A stretch of 64,000 bases of DNA from Nodosilinea sp. WJT8-NPBG4 (GTDB taxonomy: Bacteria > Cyanobacteriota > Cyanobacteriia > Phormidesmidales > Phormidesmidaceae), in the NCBI GenBank assembly GCA_019359285.1, contig JAHHHQ010000050.1:1-64000 (forward strand). The letters are read 5' to 3'. Position 1 is the first letter of the stretch, and each line of letters starts with the position of its first letter. Below, piece by piece: positions 18,835 through 29,452 of the stretch. Made by a program: the position numbers and the translations under genes. The notes beneath the pieces are model-generated. The model ran no database searches. It saw only the letters and a list, made by a program, of their open reading frames with translations, and had not been told where the DNA came from.

Positions 18835-19620
18835 CTATTCCTTCAACAAATCCTGCACCCATCCCGGCGGCTCCGGAATCTTCGCCCCTAGCCGCCCCAA
18901 CAGCAGCCAGGCCGCCAGATGTACCGTAAACAGATACACCACATTGCTGGCCAGCACTGACACCAGAGCTAAGATCTGCACCGCCTCCACATTGGCCTGG
19001 CCTAGCACACCCACATCCAGCACGCCCAGACCCACCAAGCGCTCCAGGCCCCAGTTCAGCATTTGAGTGACCTGGGTAGTTAAATACACCCATAGGTCTT
19101 CGCCCACCAGCACCGACGACAGCCACAGCCGAAAGAAAAACCCAATCGTGCCTAGTAGCGATCCCATTGCGATCGATACATACCAGTTGGTTCGCCGCAC
19201 CCAAAAAAAGCCCAACTGCACTCCCAGCAGCGCGTAGGGAATGAGAAACAGCAGGCTGCGGGGTGGCCCCATCAGCACCGACAGCAGCAGCCCCGACACC
19301 AGCGCCGACATCCACGCGGCCCTCGGCCCCCAGCGCAGATACACCAGGGCCATCGGCAGCGGAAACAGCAGCCGCAAGATCGGCCCCGGCGGAAAGTAGG
19401 TATTCACCAGCCAGATCAGCGCGGCGGTGCTGGCCAAAAAGGCCGTTTCAACCATAGCCAGAGGGCCAGACTTAAGACGATGCGACAGATCGGGTCCGTC
19501 GGCCTCGGCCTCTGAGGTGCGGTACTCCAGGTAGGTGTCTAGCCCATCGAACTCGCTCGCAGCGTCATCAACCGGGGGCACAAACTTAGCCCCAGGGGCG
19601 GGGTCAGGGGGGTGACTCAT
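18835..19620 (-). CDS. DUF2232 membrane protein
   Basis: A 261-residue protein. After an acidic N-terminal region of about 55 residues come multiple hydrophobic helices (LASTAALIWLVNTYFPPG, ALVSGLLLSVLMG, LLFLIPYALLGVQLGFFWV, ALVSVLASNVVYLFTVHLAA). This is the DUF2232 layout seen across cyanobacteria, resembling small transport-related (ECF S-component-like) membrane proteins. It is 6 bp downstream of the Crp-family gene on the same strand, so the two probably form an operon. Substrate unknown. Confidence 0.85.
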   Translation of the reverse strand: MSHPPDPAPGAKFVPPVDDAASEFDGLDTYLEYRTSEAEADGPDLSHRLKSGPLAMVETAFLASTAALIWLVNTYFPPGPILRLLFPLPMALVYLRWGPRAAWMSALVSGLLLSVLMGPPRSLLFLIPYALLGVQLGFFWVRRTNWYVSIAMGSLLGTIGFFFRLWLSSVLVGEDLWVYLTTQVTQMLNWGLERLVGLGVLDVGVLGQANVEAVQILALVSVLASNVVYLFTVHLAAWLLLGRLGAKIPEPPGWVQDLLKE

Positions 19621-19626
19621 GAATGG

Positions 19627-20331
19627 CTAAACCAGCAGACGTTCTAGGGCGTTGATGTCGGGAATGCTCATGAGGTCTTTGTCCCGCACAATTAGCCCTT
19701 TCTTCTCTAGCTTACTCAGTACGCGCGTCACCGTCTCCCGAGCTAGGCCGCTGAGGCTGCTCAACTCCCGATGGGGCAGGTTGGGAATTTCGATGCCGCT
19801 GGCGCTGCGATGCCCCTGTCCGTCGGCCAAAAATAGAATGATGTCGGCCACCCGCGAAGTGCTGTCAGACTCGCGCAGCCGCAGGCGACGGTTAACTTGT
19901 CTGAGCCGCCGCGCCATCAGCTGCGACAGGCGAATACCAGCCAGGGGCTGGGTGTTGAGCAGCTTGACAAAGTCGCTGGCCGGCATGCTGCCAATTACCG
20001 TGGGCACCAAGGTGATCACGTCGGTGGAGCGGGGCACTTCTTCGAGGGGGGCCATCTCACCAAACAGCTCGCCCTTGCCCAAAATGTTGAGGGTGACTTC
20101 TTTGCCGTCGAGGTTGTATGTGCGGATTTTGACCCAGCCTTCCAAAATGAAATAGACCGAGCTGCCCCAGTCGTTTTCAAGCAAAATCACCTGGTTAGCC
20201 GGGTGGCGACGAGAGACCACGTGGCTGGTGGCTTCGGCTACAGCTTCCTCTGGCAGGTCCTGAAATAGCAGCGCCGAACGAATTAATTTAAGATCGGCGT
20301 CCGTATCTCGAGGATTGTAGCGGGCATCCAT
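19627..20331 (-). CDS. Crp/Fnr-family transcriptional regulator
   Basis: A 234-residue regulator. Residues 15-135 form a cNMP-binding-like domain (ILLENDWGSSVYFILEGWVK, GELFGEMAPLEEVPRS). Residues 155-230 are a Crp-type winged HTH with LSSLSGLARETVTRVLSKLE as recognition region. It lacks the NtcA N-terminus and is not NtcA. There is no Cys cluster for an iron-sulfur centre. It is divergent from the giant Hsp70-like gene across 337 bp and is followed by DUF2232 in a likely operon, so it may control either neighbour (inference). Confidence 0.92.
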   Translation of the reverse strand: MDARYNPRDTDADLKLIRSALLFQDLPEEAVAEATSHVVSRRHPANQVILLENDWGSSVYFILEGWVKIRTYNLDGKEVTLNILGKGELFGEMAPLEEVPRSTDVITLVPTVIGSMPASDFVKLLNTQPLAGIRLSQLMARRLRQVNRRLRLRESDSTSRVADIILFLADGQGHRSASGIEIPNLPHRELSSLSGLARETVTRVLSKLEKKGLIVRDKDLMSIPDINALERLLV

Positions 20332-20668
20332 TTATTACCCCAACATTAATTTTTTTGTTTAAGTTAGTGATATTAAATCGCTTCAACCCATCCTATCCCA
20401 GGCTAGGGGTAGAATTTTCCCCTGGTGGCCTAGCGGCGGAATCCAAAGTCTTAGCACTATATCATTCCTCCACTACTCGACCAGGGCGATCGCCCCTAGG
20501 ACTAGCTCCATCAGAGGTGTCTCCAACGGCCCCTTCTCGTGACTTCGCAGGGTAGAGGCGCATCCGTTGAAATCAGCGGCGCTAAGGTATGGTCTGGCGT
20601 GATTTTTACAGTCGCCTGACATACACTTTGGCAATCGCTGGGGTAAAGGTAAACACTAAGGGGTAGCC
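20332..20668. other. Divergent promoter region between crp-like gene and giant gene
   Basis: A 337-bp spacer with an AT-rich stretch next to the Crp gene (20340-20380) that probably holds its promoter. I see no TGTGA-N6-TCACA site and no clear gene. It is the only place where regulatory sequence for the 7-kb gene could sit. Confidence 0.4.
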
Positions 20669-23600
20669 GTGCAGCAGGACGAACTGGAAGCTCTGGTAGC
20701 CGAAATTGACTCAATCTTGGGGGAAGCCGCGCCACGGCTGCCCTGGGTGATGTCGAATGATGCCAATCAGCGCCAGCTGCTGGCCCGCGCCCGGGCCTAC
20801 CTGGCCGAGGCGAAAGCGGCCCCCGAAGCCCAAGCTGCGCCCACCAGCGGCTTGCCCAACGACCCGACCACCGCCGCCGCCAGCCAGGTGCTCAAGGCGC
20901 TCCTGCAAGAAATGCAGTACCTGCGCGGGCAGACTATGCAGATTCTCGACCCGCTGCGCAGTGAAGTGGCGACCCTCAGGCAGCAGCGGGAGCTGTTGCT
21001 GCAAGAGGTGCAACAGCTTCAGCAGCAGCGCGTGCAGATTGACCAGGGCGCCAACCTTCACCAGCTGCCCCCCAGTTGGGAGGCGGCCCTCCAGCAGATG
21101 ACCCAGCAGCTTGAGGCCCGCCTCAGCGCCCAGGTGAACCAGTCGGTGCAGCGTTTGGAGTCGGCCACGGCCACCGCCTACGGGCTGATGCCGTCTCCCC
21201 AGGGGTTTGCCGATGGCGATGCCCCTGGCCTCACTCCAATGCAGCGGCTTGAGTTTCTCAAGCAGCTACAGGCCCAGTCTGATCAACTCATGCTGGGGCT
21301 CGATCAGTCGCTGCGATCGGTGTTTGACACGCTGCAACAGAGCATTTACAGCTACCAAGATTCGCTCAACCAGGGGCTCAACCAAATGCACACCCTGGGC
21401 CAGCAGGGCGAGCTGATGTTTAGCGCCTTGGTAACGCATTTGGGTCAGCAAATCAACGCCGAAACTCTGACCTATTTAGAGTCGGGTCAGCGCCGCGAAC
21501 TGCCCCAGCCCCAGCCTAAGACCTCCACCCCTGAGACCCTGGGTATGGATGCCTTTATTGAGGGGGGGGACCAATCGACAAGTCTAGAAGCAGAGTTGGA
21601 GCTAGAGGCCCTAGATATTGGCTTTGACGATTTAGGCGATTTAGGTGACGACGAGATCACCCTACTGCAATTTGAAGATGAAATTACCGAACTCCAGCTT
21701 GATGACAACCTGGAAGCCGATTTAGACGCTACCGAGGACGGTGCATCTTCGCCCCTTGATTTGCAGCTATTCAACAGCCTTGATGCTGCTGCCCCCGATC
21801 CATCCCCAGCGGTGTCTCTGCCCAACGGGGATGACTCCGCTACTGAGGTAGCGGCGGCTGGGGTAGAGGCTGAATCAGCCCTAGATGATCTCTACCAGAG
21901 TTTGTTTGGCGGCGGATTTTTTGCTGACTCCGCTGAGGCCACACCTACCGCTGACTCAGGGGATGCCGTAGATGATTTTTTGGAGATCGACCGTCTGAGT
22001 GAGGTGGTGGTCCCCGCAGATGAGCCCGATGCGATCGCCTCACCGGAGCCAACCAGCGATCTGCCGCGCCCTGACGACCTAACCCTACTTACTCAGTCGG
22101 CCGAAATGGCCGACGCCGACGCGGCTACCGACCTCACCAGCCTTGACCTCAGCAGCCTACTTGGGGAAAACTCGGGCGATCGCCTGGATTTCGGCCTCGG
22201 CTCCATAGCACCCTCTGAGGCTGGGTTAGACCTGCCTGACACCATTGAATCCTTCGATGATTTGCTGCCCGCCAGTTCCGGAGAAGTGGGGAACTCAGAG
22301 GCCACCACTAGCGATGGCGAAGACCTGCTGGGCGGGTTTATGGCCGCTTCCCCCGAAGAAGACCTGCTGGCCCAAGACGCCCTGCCCACCACTGGCGCCT
22401 ACGACCTGACGATGGATGACACCATGGTTGACCAGCTGCAGGAAGACCTGGAGAATTTAGAAACCGAGGTAGCCTCTGACAGCCTGTCGCCAATCAACTT
22501 AGAGCTTGACCTGACCGATTCTCCAGAGCTATTCAACCCGCCTGACGAGGTGCCCCTTTCCTCTATGGCTGGCGTTGATCTTTTCGCCGATCAAGAGCCT
22601 GCCCCTGACAATATCTCACTCCCTGCCGCCGATCGCCCCACTGAGGCAGCCATGCCAGAGGAGCCTGGTTTCGACTTGTTCGGCGACGAGCCGACCGATC
22701 CAGAGCTGGCTCAAGACCTCGACCTGTTTGGCTCAGAGACATACACCCCTCCTACCGCCGCCTTAGATCAGGTGACGTTGAGCGATCTGGATATCGACTC
22801 CCTCGATCAATCCTCAGCCGTGGAGCCGCCCGCAGCGGAGCCAACCTCAGATTGGTCTAGTCTCGATCGCTTAGAACTTGAGACGCTAGAGCCAGAGCTG
22901 ACCTTCTCGGAGGAGGTGCCCAGCATTGATCTGTTCAGCGACGCAGCGTTAGCCGACCTCACCCTAGACCAGTTAGAGACAGATCAGGGTGAGCCGTCGT
23001 CCCCCGTCTTCGATTCACCTGACCTAGAGAACGTCGGCCTTGACTCTGATCTGTCAGCCTCTAGCTTTGATGAAGTCGTGAGTGACTCAGGCGCAAACGA
23101 CATGGGTCTTGATCTATTCTCCTCGTCTGCCTCGGATGACGCTGCCGAGGAGAATGAAGTTGATCTGTTTGGCCAGCTTGATCAGCCATCGCCTGATGTT
23201 GATGAACCTGCCGTAGAGGCCACTGGCATTGATCTATTTGACAGCCCCATAGCCGATGCCGGAGATGAGCCCCTCGACCCTCCCGCTCCCATAGCAGATC
23301 CATTAGGCCTTGATCTATTTGGCGAGCCAAGGCCGGAGACGCCTTCCCCTAGAGATGGCGGCTTGAATCTGTTTGATATCTCAGCGCTTACCCTAGATGA
23401 CCCTGAGCCAGACGAAGCCGGTCTCGATTTATTTGGGGATGCGGCTGCGCCAGAAGCAACTGCGCTAGAAGTACCCGTAGCCGAACCTGCGATCGACCTG
23501 TTTGGTGAAACAACCCAGCCTCAGCAGACTGAGGCCGGCGATCTGTTTGGGGCCATGGGTGAGGCCCCTACGGCGGCTGCTAGCGATTCTCTAGCCTCTA

Positions 23601-26600
23601 TCTTGGCGGAGCTCAATCTAAGCTTAGAACCCGAGCAACCTGCCCTGGGCGAATCGGGCCTAACCCTTGACGCTCTCACCGAATTATCTCCCCCCGCGCC
23701 AGACCAACCCTTCCCGGCGCCCTCTACCTCCACCACGGGGGCAACAGGTCCCTCCCTGACCCTAGAGAATCTGCTAGGAGAGCTGGCCCTAGATCCGCTG
23801 ACACCGCTGGCCCCCAACCCAAAACTGCAAGAAACCACCCTCGATGATCTAGCCTCCACTGGTTTTGGAGAAACCTCTAGCCCAGCGGCTCCTACGTCGC
23901 CCTCGACTGAGTTTACGCTGGCTGATTTTGACTTGGGTCCGAGTGCCAGCGGTCCCCTCGACTCGGCCCTCCAGCCCGACTCGCCGGGCGATACCATGGC
24001 CGATTTGTTCTCACTGGGCCGCGCTGCACAGTCGGATTCAGAGAATCTCACCCTAGAGGAACTCGATCTAGAAGGTGAGTTACCTGACGCCTTTGCTCCG
24101 CTAGAGGCTGCGCCAGCGGAGTCAACGCTTATCCCAGACTGGGGACTATCGGATGCACCTTTGGAGCCCGCTGCGCCCGATCTCTCGATTACTTTGGATA
24201 GCTTGAACCTAAGCCTAGATGAGCCCGTCGCAGATCAACCTGGCCTAGGCGATCTGCTAGGTGCTGAGCCAACAGAGCCAGCGCTCACCCTGGAAACCTG
24301 GGGACTACCTGCTACGCCTTCAGAGCCCGCTGCCTCGGATCTCTCGATTACTCTAGACGACTTGAACCTAAGCCTAGACGAGCCCGTTGGGGATGAGTTT
24401 AGCCTAGGCGCTCCGTCAGATTCTGCGCCAATGGAGTCAGCGCTCATCCCAGACTGGGAACTGTCCGCTGCATCTTCGGAGCCCGCTGCATCGGATCTCT
24501 CGATTACTCTGGATGACTTAAACCTGAGCCTAGATGAGCCCGTCGCAGATGAGCCTGGCCTAGGCGATTTGCTAAGTGCTGAGCCCTCGGAGCCAGCGCT
24601 CACCCTAGAAACCTGGGGGCTATCCGCTACGCCTTCAGAGCCCGCTGCATCGGATCTCTCGATTACTCTAGACGACTTAAACCTGAGCCTAGACGAGCCT
24701 GTTGAGGATGAGCCTAGCATAGGTGACTTGAATGCCCTGGGCGATTTAGCGGTTGACGATACTGTGCTTGCCGATGCTCCGGTAGAGACAGCTACCGACT
24801 GGCAACGAGAACTCAGTCTCGACAACATTCTGGATGCCGCTGGAGCCAACTTTGAAGAAACCCAAGCACCGTTAGCAGTGCCTGAGCTAGAACCTGCTGA
24901 CCCCATTGAATCGGCGGCAGCAGAGACGGCTGATTCAATGGAGGCGATGATTGACTTCATCAATCTCGATGCGCTGCTGGGAGAACCCCTAACCCCGGTT
25001 TCCTCAGAGCCGAGCCTTGAGTTAGACCTCGACCTTAACCTTGAGCCTGACACCCTAGACTCTGAACCCCAAGACTTTAGTGACCTAGACCTCGGTGCCT
25101 TGGATTTAGGGCCGTTGGATGGCGGTGAGGCGATCGCAGAACCAGAGCCTCGCTTCCCCCTCGACACTCCGCTGCCGGCTGAGTTTGGCTTAGAGAGCGA
25201 TCGCCCCTCGGTGGATGAGCCCATGAGTTTAGATCTGAATCTAGACCTGAGCCTTGAGCCAGAAACTGACGCTGACCCCCGTGCCGACCTAGATTTTTCT
25301 GTAGAAGACTGGCTGGGAGACTCTACCCCTGCCCAGGACGAAGCCACTGGGGCAGAGGCTAGCCCAAGCCGTTTGGATAATTCTGACAATTCTATAGAGA
25401 CACCCCCTACCCCAGCGCTGGATACGGGCTGGTCTCTGGACGCAGAGCCCACCCTGAATGAACCTGCCTACATCTTTGATGAGCCCATTGAGGACGTAGA
25501 AGAGATCGCCGCTGAGTCGGTGACAGCCGATGGCCTCACCTTTGACAGCTTTGATCTTGAGACCGCTGCCCCCGAGGCGGATGCTGTTGAGCTGGATGCG
25601 ATCGCCCCAGGGTCAGAGCCAGACTTCCCAGACGTAGCGGCCTCAGAACTTGAGACCCAGGAACCAGAGATCCAGCAACCAGAAGCCCTGCCAGACTTCC
25701 TAGAGCTTGACCAACTGCTGGCAGAAATGGACTTTGGCCCGGAATCTGCCCTGGCTGCTGCCCCAAGCGACCTAGTTGCGCCGGTCGTAGAGCCACCTGA
25801 AACTACCGAACCCGAAACCCTCGCGCCTGACACCGTTGAACCTGAGGTATTTGAACCCGCCGTCGAACCCGAGATTCCCGCCGAGCTGGATGATCAATCC
25901 GAGGTCGTTATTCCAGGGCTGCCAGTGGACGCTGAGCCAGCGCCTGCTGCACCCACCCCACTATGGTTTTTGGGATTGGATGTGGGTACTACCGGGCTGT
26001 CGGCAGTGCTCCTAGAGCGTCGGGGTGGCCAGGTTTATCCCCTCTACTGGGTCGATAACGCTATCTCTGGGGTAACCGCCGACAAATTCTTTCGGCTGCC
26101 ATCGCTGGCCTCAGTGGAGGCCAACGACGAGGGCTACCAAGTGCAGTCGGTGGGCTCGTCGGCCCTGACCGTGAACTGGAGCGACGGGGACACTGCCGAC
26201 CAGGGCGCGGTGTTGCTCAAAGCGCTAAAACCCTATCTCAAGCTGGGCATTCCGTTCACCGGGGCAGATGGTCCCGAGCCTCAGGTGCAGTGGTCCGATC
26301 GCGATCGCATTCCCCTGCCCGTCTTCCAAGAGAGCTTGGCACGGCTGTTGGCCACCCTGCCCGTGGGGCTTACCCCAGAGGCTGCCTTTACAGTGGGTGC
26401 CGTCGGCCTTGATGCTGAGGCGATCGCCCGGGCACTGCAAGCCCTTAACGGGGTCGTCGTCAGCTACCCGGCTAACTGGCCCGATACCTACACCTTTAAT
26501 CTGCGAGAAGCGGTGCTAGGGGCAGGGCTCACTGCCAACCCCGACGACATTTATTTTGTGGAAGATGCGATCGCCGCTGTGCTCTCGGGCCTGCCCGACC

Positions 26601-27814
26601 CCTCAACCCCGCTGCCTGAGGGCAACGGCCAGCCCATGCAGCAACAGGCCCTCTACGCCTGCCCCTGGACTGGGGGCACGGTGGTGCTCTCCGCCGGAGC
26701 CAGTGTGACCGAGGTGGGCATTGTCGATCTGCCCCGAGCCTTGAGTGAACTCTCCTACAGCGACTTCGCCCTGCACTCGATGAGCTATGCAGGCGACGCC
26801 ATTGACCTCGACATTATTTGCCATCTGCTGCACCCTGCCGAACGTCGTCAAAGCCGCCCCGCCGAGGGCTATGGGCGATCGCCAGAATCTACCGGCTGGG
26901 GCTGGCAGGCGGCGATGCCCGAGCTAGACGGCACCCACTGGAGCGATCTCAATCTCGACGGCTGTGAGATGCCCCGCCCCGCTGAGCCCGATACGGCCCG
27001 TCGCCAGCGCCTCTATCAGCGGCTGGAAGCTTCCTTACTGGGCCAGAGCGCGCTAGAAGCAGCCCGGCACCTGAAAATTATTCTTCAACACCAGCTCCAG
27101 TTTGAGCTAGAGCTGGCCGATCAGCGCTGGGTGGTGCGCAGCAAAGACCTGGAAGACCGGATTATTCTGCCCTACATTCAGCGCATTAATGGCCACGTCA
27201 ACCGGCTGCTGAGCGAGGTCGGGCTCAACACCCAGGGCATTAACCAGGTGATCTGCACCGGGGGCAGCGCCTCGTTGCCCAAAATCGCCCGCTGGCTGCG
27301 GCAAAAGTTCCCCAATGCCACCATTGTGCAGGATACCTACCACAGCGATCGCCCCCCCAGCTGTAGCCGGGTCACCTACGGGCTGGTCAATTTGGTGCGC
27401 TATCCCCAGGTGCTCGACCTCACCCGCCACCAGTACAGCGACATGTTCTTGCTGATGGAGGTACTCCGTACCCTGCCCGAGCAACCCATGCCCCTCAGCG
27501 GCATGCTGCACCTGCTCAAAGAACGGGGTCTAAACGTCGATGCCTGTCAGGCTCACCTGATGGCGCTGCTGGAGGGTCGCCTGCCCCCCGGTCTGCTACC
27601 CAGCAACACCAGCACCTCGGCACTGGTGCCCGCCAGCGACGAGCTAGCGACCTTGGCCACTACGCCACTGTTTACCCGACCCAACGGCCAAGTTTATGTG
27701 CCCAACCTGGAGCAAGGCCAGCGGCTGATCAGCTATATGGAGCAGCTGCTAGCCAACAAGCACCAAACCCTGGTTGACCCCCTGCTGAGCCAGCTCACGG
27801 TACTGAATGTGTAG
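20669..27814 (+). CDS. Giant coiled-coil/acidic-repeat protein with C-terminal Hsp70-like ATPase domain
   Basis: A 2381-residue protein with a GTG start. Residues 1-275 are helical with coiled coil ([31 protein letters not shown]) and a second helical block. About 280-1750 are Asp/Glu/Leu/Pro/Ser-rich low-complexity sequence, probably disordered, with an array of GxDLFG-like motifs (about 634-960) and four tandem copies of a 52-53-residue unit (about 1150-1350). About 1765-2260 resemble the Hsp70/actin ATPase: phosphate-1 loop [39 protein letters not shown], and the adenosine-site [20 protein letters not shown]. About 2270-2381 are helical. No signal peptide or TM helix is seen. Function unknown; it could be a chaperone-like or scaffold protein. 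Confidence 0.85.
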   Translation: MQQDELEALVAEIDSILGEAAPRLPWVMSNDANQRQLLARARAYLAEAKAAPEAQAAPTSGLPNDPTTAAASQVLKALLQEMQYLRGQTMQILDPLRSEVATLRQQRELLLQEVQQLQQQRVQIDQGANLHQLPPSWEAALQQMTQQLEARLSAQVNQSVQRLESATATAYGLMPSPQGFADGDAPGLTPMQRLEFLKQLQAQSDQLMLGLDQSLRSVFDTLQQSIYSYQDSLNQGLNQMHTLGQQGELMFSALVTHLGQQINAETLTYLESGQRRELPQPQPKTSTPETLGMDAFIEGGDQSTSLEAELELEALDIGFDDLGDLGDDEITLLQFEDEITELQLDDNLEADLDATEDGASSPLDLQLFNSLDAAAPDPSPAVSLPNGDDSATEVAAAGVEAESALDDLYQSLFGGGFFADSAEATPTADSGDAVDDFLEIDRLSEVVVPADEPDAIASPEPTSDLPRPDDLTLLTQSAEMADADAATDLTSLDLSSLLGENSGDRLDFGLGSIAPSEAGLDLPDTIESFDDLLPASSGEVGNSEATTSDGEDLLGGFMAASPEEDLLAQDALPTTGAYDLTMDDTMVDQLQEDLENLETEVASDSLSPINLELDLTDSPELFNPPDEVPLSSMAGVDLFADQEPAPDNISLPAADRPTEAAMPEEPGFDLFGDEPTDPELAQDLDLFGSETYTPPTAALDQVTLSDLDIDSLDQSSAVEPPAAEPTSDWSSLDRLELETLEPELTFSEEVPSIDLFSDAALADLTLDQLETDQGEPSSPVFDSPDLENVGLDSDLSASSFDEVVSDSGANDMGLDLFSSSASDDAAEENEVDLFGQLDQPSPDVDEPAVEATGIDLFDSPIADAGDEPLDPPAPIADPLGLDLFGEPRPETPSPRDGGLNLFDISALTLDDPEPDEAGLDLFGDAAAPEATALEVPVAEPAIDLFGETTQPQQTEAGDLFGAMGEAPTAAASDSLASILAELNLSLEPEQPALGESGLTLDALTELSPPAPDQPFPAPSTSTTGATGPSLTLENLLGELALDPLTPLAPNPKLQETTLDDLASTGFGETSSPAAPTSPSTEFTLADFDLGPSASGPLDSALQPDSPGDTMADLFSLGRAAQSDSENLTLEELDLEGELPDAFAPLEAAPAESTLIPDWGLSDAPLEPAAPDLSITLDSLNLSLDEPVADQPGLGDLLGAEPTEPALTLETWGLPATPSEPAASDLSITLDDLNLSLDEPVGDEFSLGAPSDSAPMESALIPDWELSAASSEPAASDLSITLDDLNLSLDEPVADEPGLGDLLSAEPSEPALTLETWGLSATPSEPAASDLSITLDDLNLSLDEPVEDEPSIGDLNALGDLAVDDTVLADAPVETATDWQRELSLDNILDAAGANFEETQAPLAVPELEPADPIESAAAETADSMEAMIDFINLDALLGEPLTPVSSEPSLELDLDLNLEPDTLDSEPQDFSDLDLGALDLGPLDGGEAIAEPEPRFPLDTPLPAEFGLESDRPSVDEPMSLDLNLDLSLEPETDADPRADLDFSVEDWLGDSTPAQDEATGAEASPSRLDNSDNSIETPPTPALDTGWSLDAEPTLNEPAYIFDEPIEDVEEIAAESVTADGLTFDSFDLETAAPEADAVELDAIAPGSEPDFPDVAASELETQEPEIQQPEALPDFLELDQLLAEMDFGPESALAAAPSDLVAPVVEPPETTEPETLAPDTVEPEVFEPAVEPEIPAELDDQSEVVIPGLPVDAEPAPAAPTPLWFLGLDVGTTGLSAVLLERRGGQVYPLYWVDNAISGVTADKFFRLPSLASVEANDEGYQVQSVGSSALTVNWSDGDTADQGAVLLKALKPYLKLGIPFTGADGPEPQVQWSDRDRIPLPVFQESLARLLATLPVGLTPEAAFTVGAVGLDAEAIARALQALNGVVVSYPANWPDTYTFNLREAVLGAGLTANPDDIYFVEDAIAAVLSGLPDPSTPLPEGNGQPMQQQALYACPWTGGTVVLSAGASVTEVGIVDLPRALSELSYSDFALHSMSYAGDAIDLDIICHLLHPAERRQSRPAEGYGRSPESTGWGWQAAMPELDGTHWSDLNLDGCEMPRPAEPDTARRQRLYQRLEASLLGQSALEAARHLKIILQHQLQFELELADQRWVVRSKDLEDRIILPYIQRINGHVNRLLSEVGLNTQGINQVICTGGSASLPKIARWLRQKFPNATIVQDTYHSDRPPSCSRVTYGLVNLVRYPQVLDLTRHQYSDMFLLMEVLRTLPEQPMPLSGMLHLLKERGLNVDACQAHLMALLEGRLPPGLLPSNTSTSALVPASDELATLATTPLFTRPNGQVYVPNLEQGQRLISYMEQLLANKHQTLVDPLLSQLTVLNV
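22570..23550 (+). repeat. Array of DLF(G) short linear motifs in the giant protein
   Basis: The translated sequence has eleven D-L-F motifs and one N-L-F, usually preceded by Gly/Ala and followed by Gly, Ser, Ala or Asp ([48 protein letters not shown] and others). They are spaced irregularly by about 15-45 acidic residues. One more (ADLFSL) occurs near 24000. Conservation of the motif in otherwise diverged linker suggests selected docking sites. Confidence 0.7.
24112..24740 (+). repeat. Four tandem 156-159-bp repeats in the giant gene
   Basis: The segment TCTCTCGATTACT begins at 24181, 24340, 24496 and 24655, giving spacings of 159, 156 and 159 bp. Each unit encodes [16 protein letters not shown] (first copy LDSLNLS). 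Units alternate between two types, one beginning LIPDW and the other LTLETWGL, giving an ABAB order that implies duplication of a two-unit block. All spacings keep the reading frame. Confidence 0.85.
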
Positions 27815-27904
27815 GCTGCTCTCTCCTTGTGGTAAGGGTGCTCAGAGCTGTGGCTTGGGGCTGAGCCTACAATAGGGATACCTGGCACTGAGGATGGATG
27901 GGCG

Positions 27905-28585
27905 ATGGTAATGACCGCGCAACAGCTGGCAGACCTAATGCCAGATGCAACCCAGCTGGAGAGCAATGAGCCAGAGATGGAAAGTTCGCTGCACTACGCT
28001 CAACTGGCGCTGCTGGTGGCTTGTTTGGAGTGGCTGTGGCGCGATCGTACCGACTTTTTCATTGGTGCTAATCTCACCGTCTACTTCAGCCGCGAACAGC
28101 TTAAGAACCGGGACTTTAGAGGCCCCGACTTTTTCTTAGTGAACCAAACTCAGCGCCGCCCGCGAAAATCTTGGGTGGTGTGGGAGGAAGGCGGGCAGTA
28201 CCCCAATCTGATTATCGAACTGCTGTCTCCGGCCACGGCAAAAACCGACCGCAGCCTTAAAAAAGTGCTCTATCAAGACCGCTTTAGAACCCCAGAGTAT
28301 TTTTGGTTTTCGCCAGAGACGTTGGAGTTTGAGGGCTACCGACTGGTGGGGCAGCATTATGATGCGATCGCCCCGAATGAAGCCGGTCAGCGATGGAGCG
28401 AGGTTTTGGGCCTGTTTCTAGGTGTTCAAGACGATACCTTGCGCTACTTTCACCCTTCGGGGGAGCTGGTGCCAACGCCAGAAGAAGCGGCGGCAAACGC
28501 CCAAGTAGAAGCCCAGCAGACCCAAGAACGAGCCGATCGCCTAGCAGAGCAGCTAAAAGCTCTGGGGGTAGAGCCAGAGGCGTAG
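27905..28585 (+). CDS. Uma2-family (DUF820) putative endonuclease
   Basis: A 226-residue protein of the Uma2 family, which has a PD-(D/E)xK-like fold and is hugely expanded in cyanobacteria. Visible core motifs are GPDFFLV, LIIELLSPATAKTDRSLKK (the ExxS..T..D segment) and PEYFWFSPETLEFEGYRLV. The C-terminus ends in the usual Ala/Gln/Glu-rich helix (QTQERADRLAEQLKALGVEP). Nuclease activity is inferred from fold; the physiological role is unknown. It is 90 bp downstream of the giant gene and may be read through from it. Confidence 0.88.
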   Translation: MVMTAQQLADLMPDATQLESNEPEMESSLHYAQLALLVACLEWLWRDRTDFFIGANLTVYFSREQLKNRDFRGPDFFLVNQTQRRPRKSWVVWEEGGQYPNLIIELLSPATAKTDRSLKKVLYQDRFRTPEYFWFSPETLEFEGYRLVGQHYDAIAPNEAGQRWSEVLGLFLGVQDDTLRYFHPSGELVPTPEEAAANAQVEAQQTQERADRLAEQLKALGVEPEA

Positions 28586-28613
28586 GCAGGCTCAACCCCC
28601 AAAGGCATTCTGC

Positions 28614-28895
28614 TTACTCAATGAGCAAGGTTTTCGTCAGAATGACCATCCACGTCATCCCTTCCGGGGAGGCTGCGCTTGATGCACTGCTGTTGGGCGG
28701 CACGGGGATGGGGTCGCTCCAGTCGTTGGGGTCGGCGTAGCCGTAGGCGTGGAGGATTTTGATGGTGCGGTCTATGCCTGCCAAGCTGCCATAGAGCATG
28801 TGGCGCACTCGCTCGGGGCGAGGCTGGGGTTTTGCAGATTGAGACGGCGGAATATGCGACGCGCCGCTGGCGTCGGGTTCGAGATATTCAAACAT
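28614..28895 (-). CDS. Small conserved cyanobacterial protein
   Basis: A 93-residue protein (MFEYLEPD start). The central VRHMLYGSLAGIDRTIKILH, followed by GYADPNDWSDPIP and a final WMVILTKTLLIE, looks like a small protein I associate with cyanobacteria. No domain or catalytic motif is recognised. It has no signal peptide. The gene is convergent with the Uma2 gene, with stops 28 bp apart. Function unknown. Confidence 0.7.
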   Translation of the reverse strand: MFEYLEPDASGASHIPPSQSAKPQPRPERVRHMLYGSLAGIDRTIKILHAYGYADPNDWSDPIPVPPNSSASSAASPEGMTWMVILTKTLLIE

Positions 28896-29016
28896 CGGTT
28901 CTGTTTTCCTTCTATGGGTTTGAGGAAGACAGAACGCGAAAACCCTAGCTAACCGCAGCTGAGGTGCAAACTGGGAGAGCTAGGGTACGATCGACCTTAG
29001 CCTGGCAATCTGCGTG

Positions 29017-29205
29017 CTAGATTTGCTGGGTTAGCTGTTCGTAGGTGTTGCAAGCGCCTACGGACAGCGCCAAAGTTTCCGAGTTCTGCATGGTCGCCGG
29101 TCGGGTTAAACGGCTTAATGTAAGAGAATACTGGTACAGACGCTCCCCGTCAACCGTGGAGGAGAACTGATCAGTAAAGGGAAGTTGCAAGATTGCAGCC
29201 TGCAA
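29017..29205 (-). CDS. Possible small protein, unrecognised
   Basis: A 62-residue frame with a TTG start (LQAAILQLPFTDQFSSTVDG). Composition is protein-like but no family is recognised. It is divergent from the DUF6559-like gene with the 41-bp repeats between them. It may not be real. Confidence 0.25.
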   Translation of the reverse strand: MQAAILQLPFTDQFSSTVDGERLYQYSLTLSRLTRPATMQNSETLALSVGACNTYEQLTQQI

Positions 29206-29234
29206 GAGAGAGGTGGTTATACTGGATTTTTCTA

Positions 29235-29357
29235 CCTAATCCCCCCTGTAGGAATATTAGGCTAACGCACTTCATCCTAATCATCCCCATGAAAATATTA
29301 GGCTACCAAAGTTCTACCTAATCTGCCGTACAAGGCGTATTAAGCAGAAATTTACCT
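29235..29357. repeat. Three tandem 41-bp repeats, each with a CCTAAT...ATTAGG dyad
   Basis: CCTAAT begins at 29235, 29276 and 29317, exactly 41 bp apart, each preceded by TTCTA or TTCAT. In copies 1 and 2 it is followed after exactly 15 bp by ATTAGG, then CTA. Copy 3 is degenerate (ATTAAG after 16 bp). The array ends about 95 bp before the DUF6559-like start. A spacing of 41 bp is close to four helical turns, so bound proteins would lie on one face of the DNA. They look like operator sites or small hairpins. Confidence 0.8.
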
Positions 29358-29452
29358 CCAATTACGAGTTGGCTGACTTCGGTTATCATCTTCCGGAAAA
29401 GACAAGATGGGGTGCAATTATTTAACTCAGACATTACTAGGAGGAAAGAAAA

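Noticed and set aside
24235..25833. Ser/Arg-rich open frames antisense to the giant gene
   Set aside because: They result from the low-complexity GAG/GAC/CTA codons of the sense strand and have no start signal or recognisable motif.
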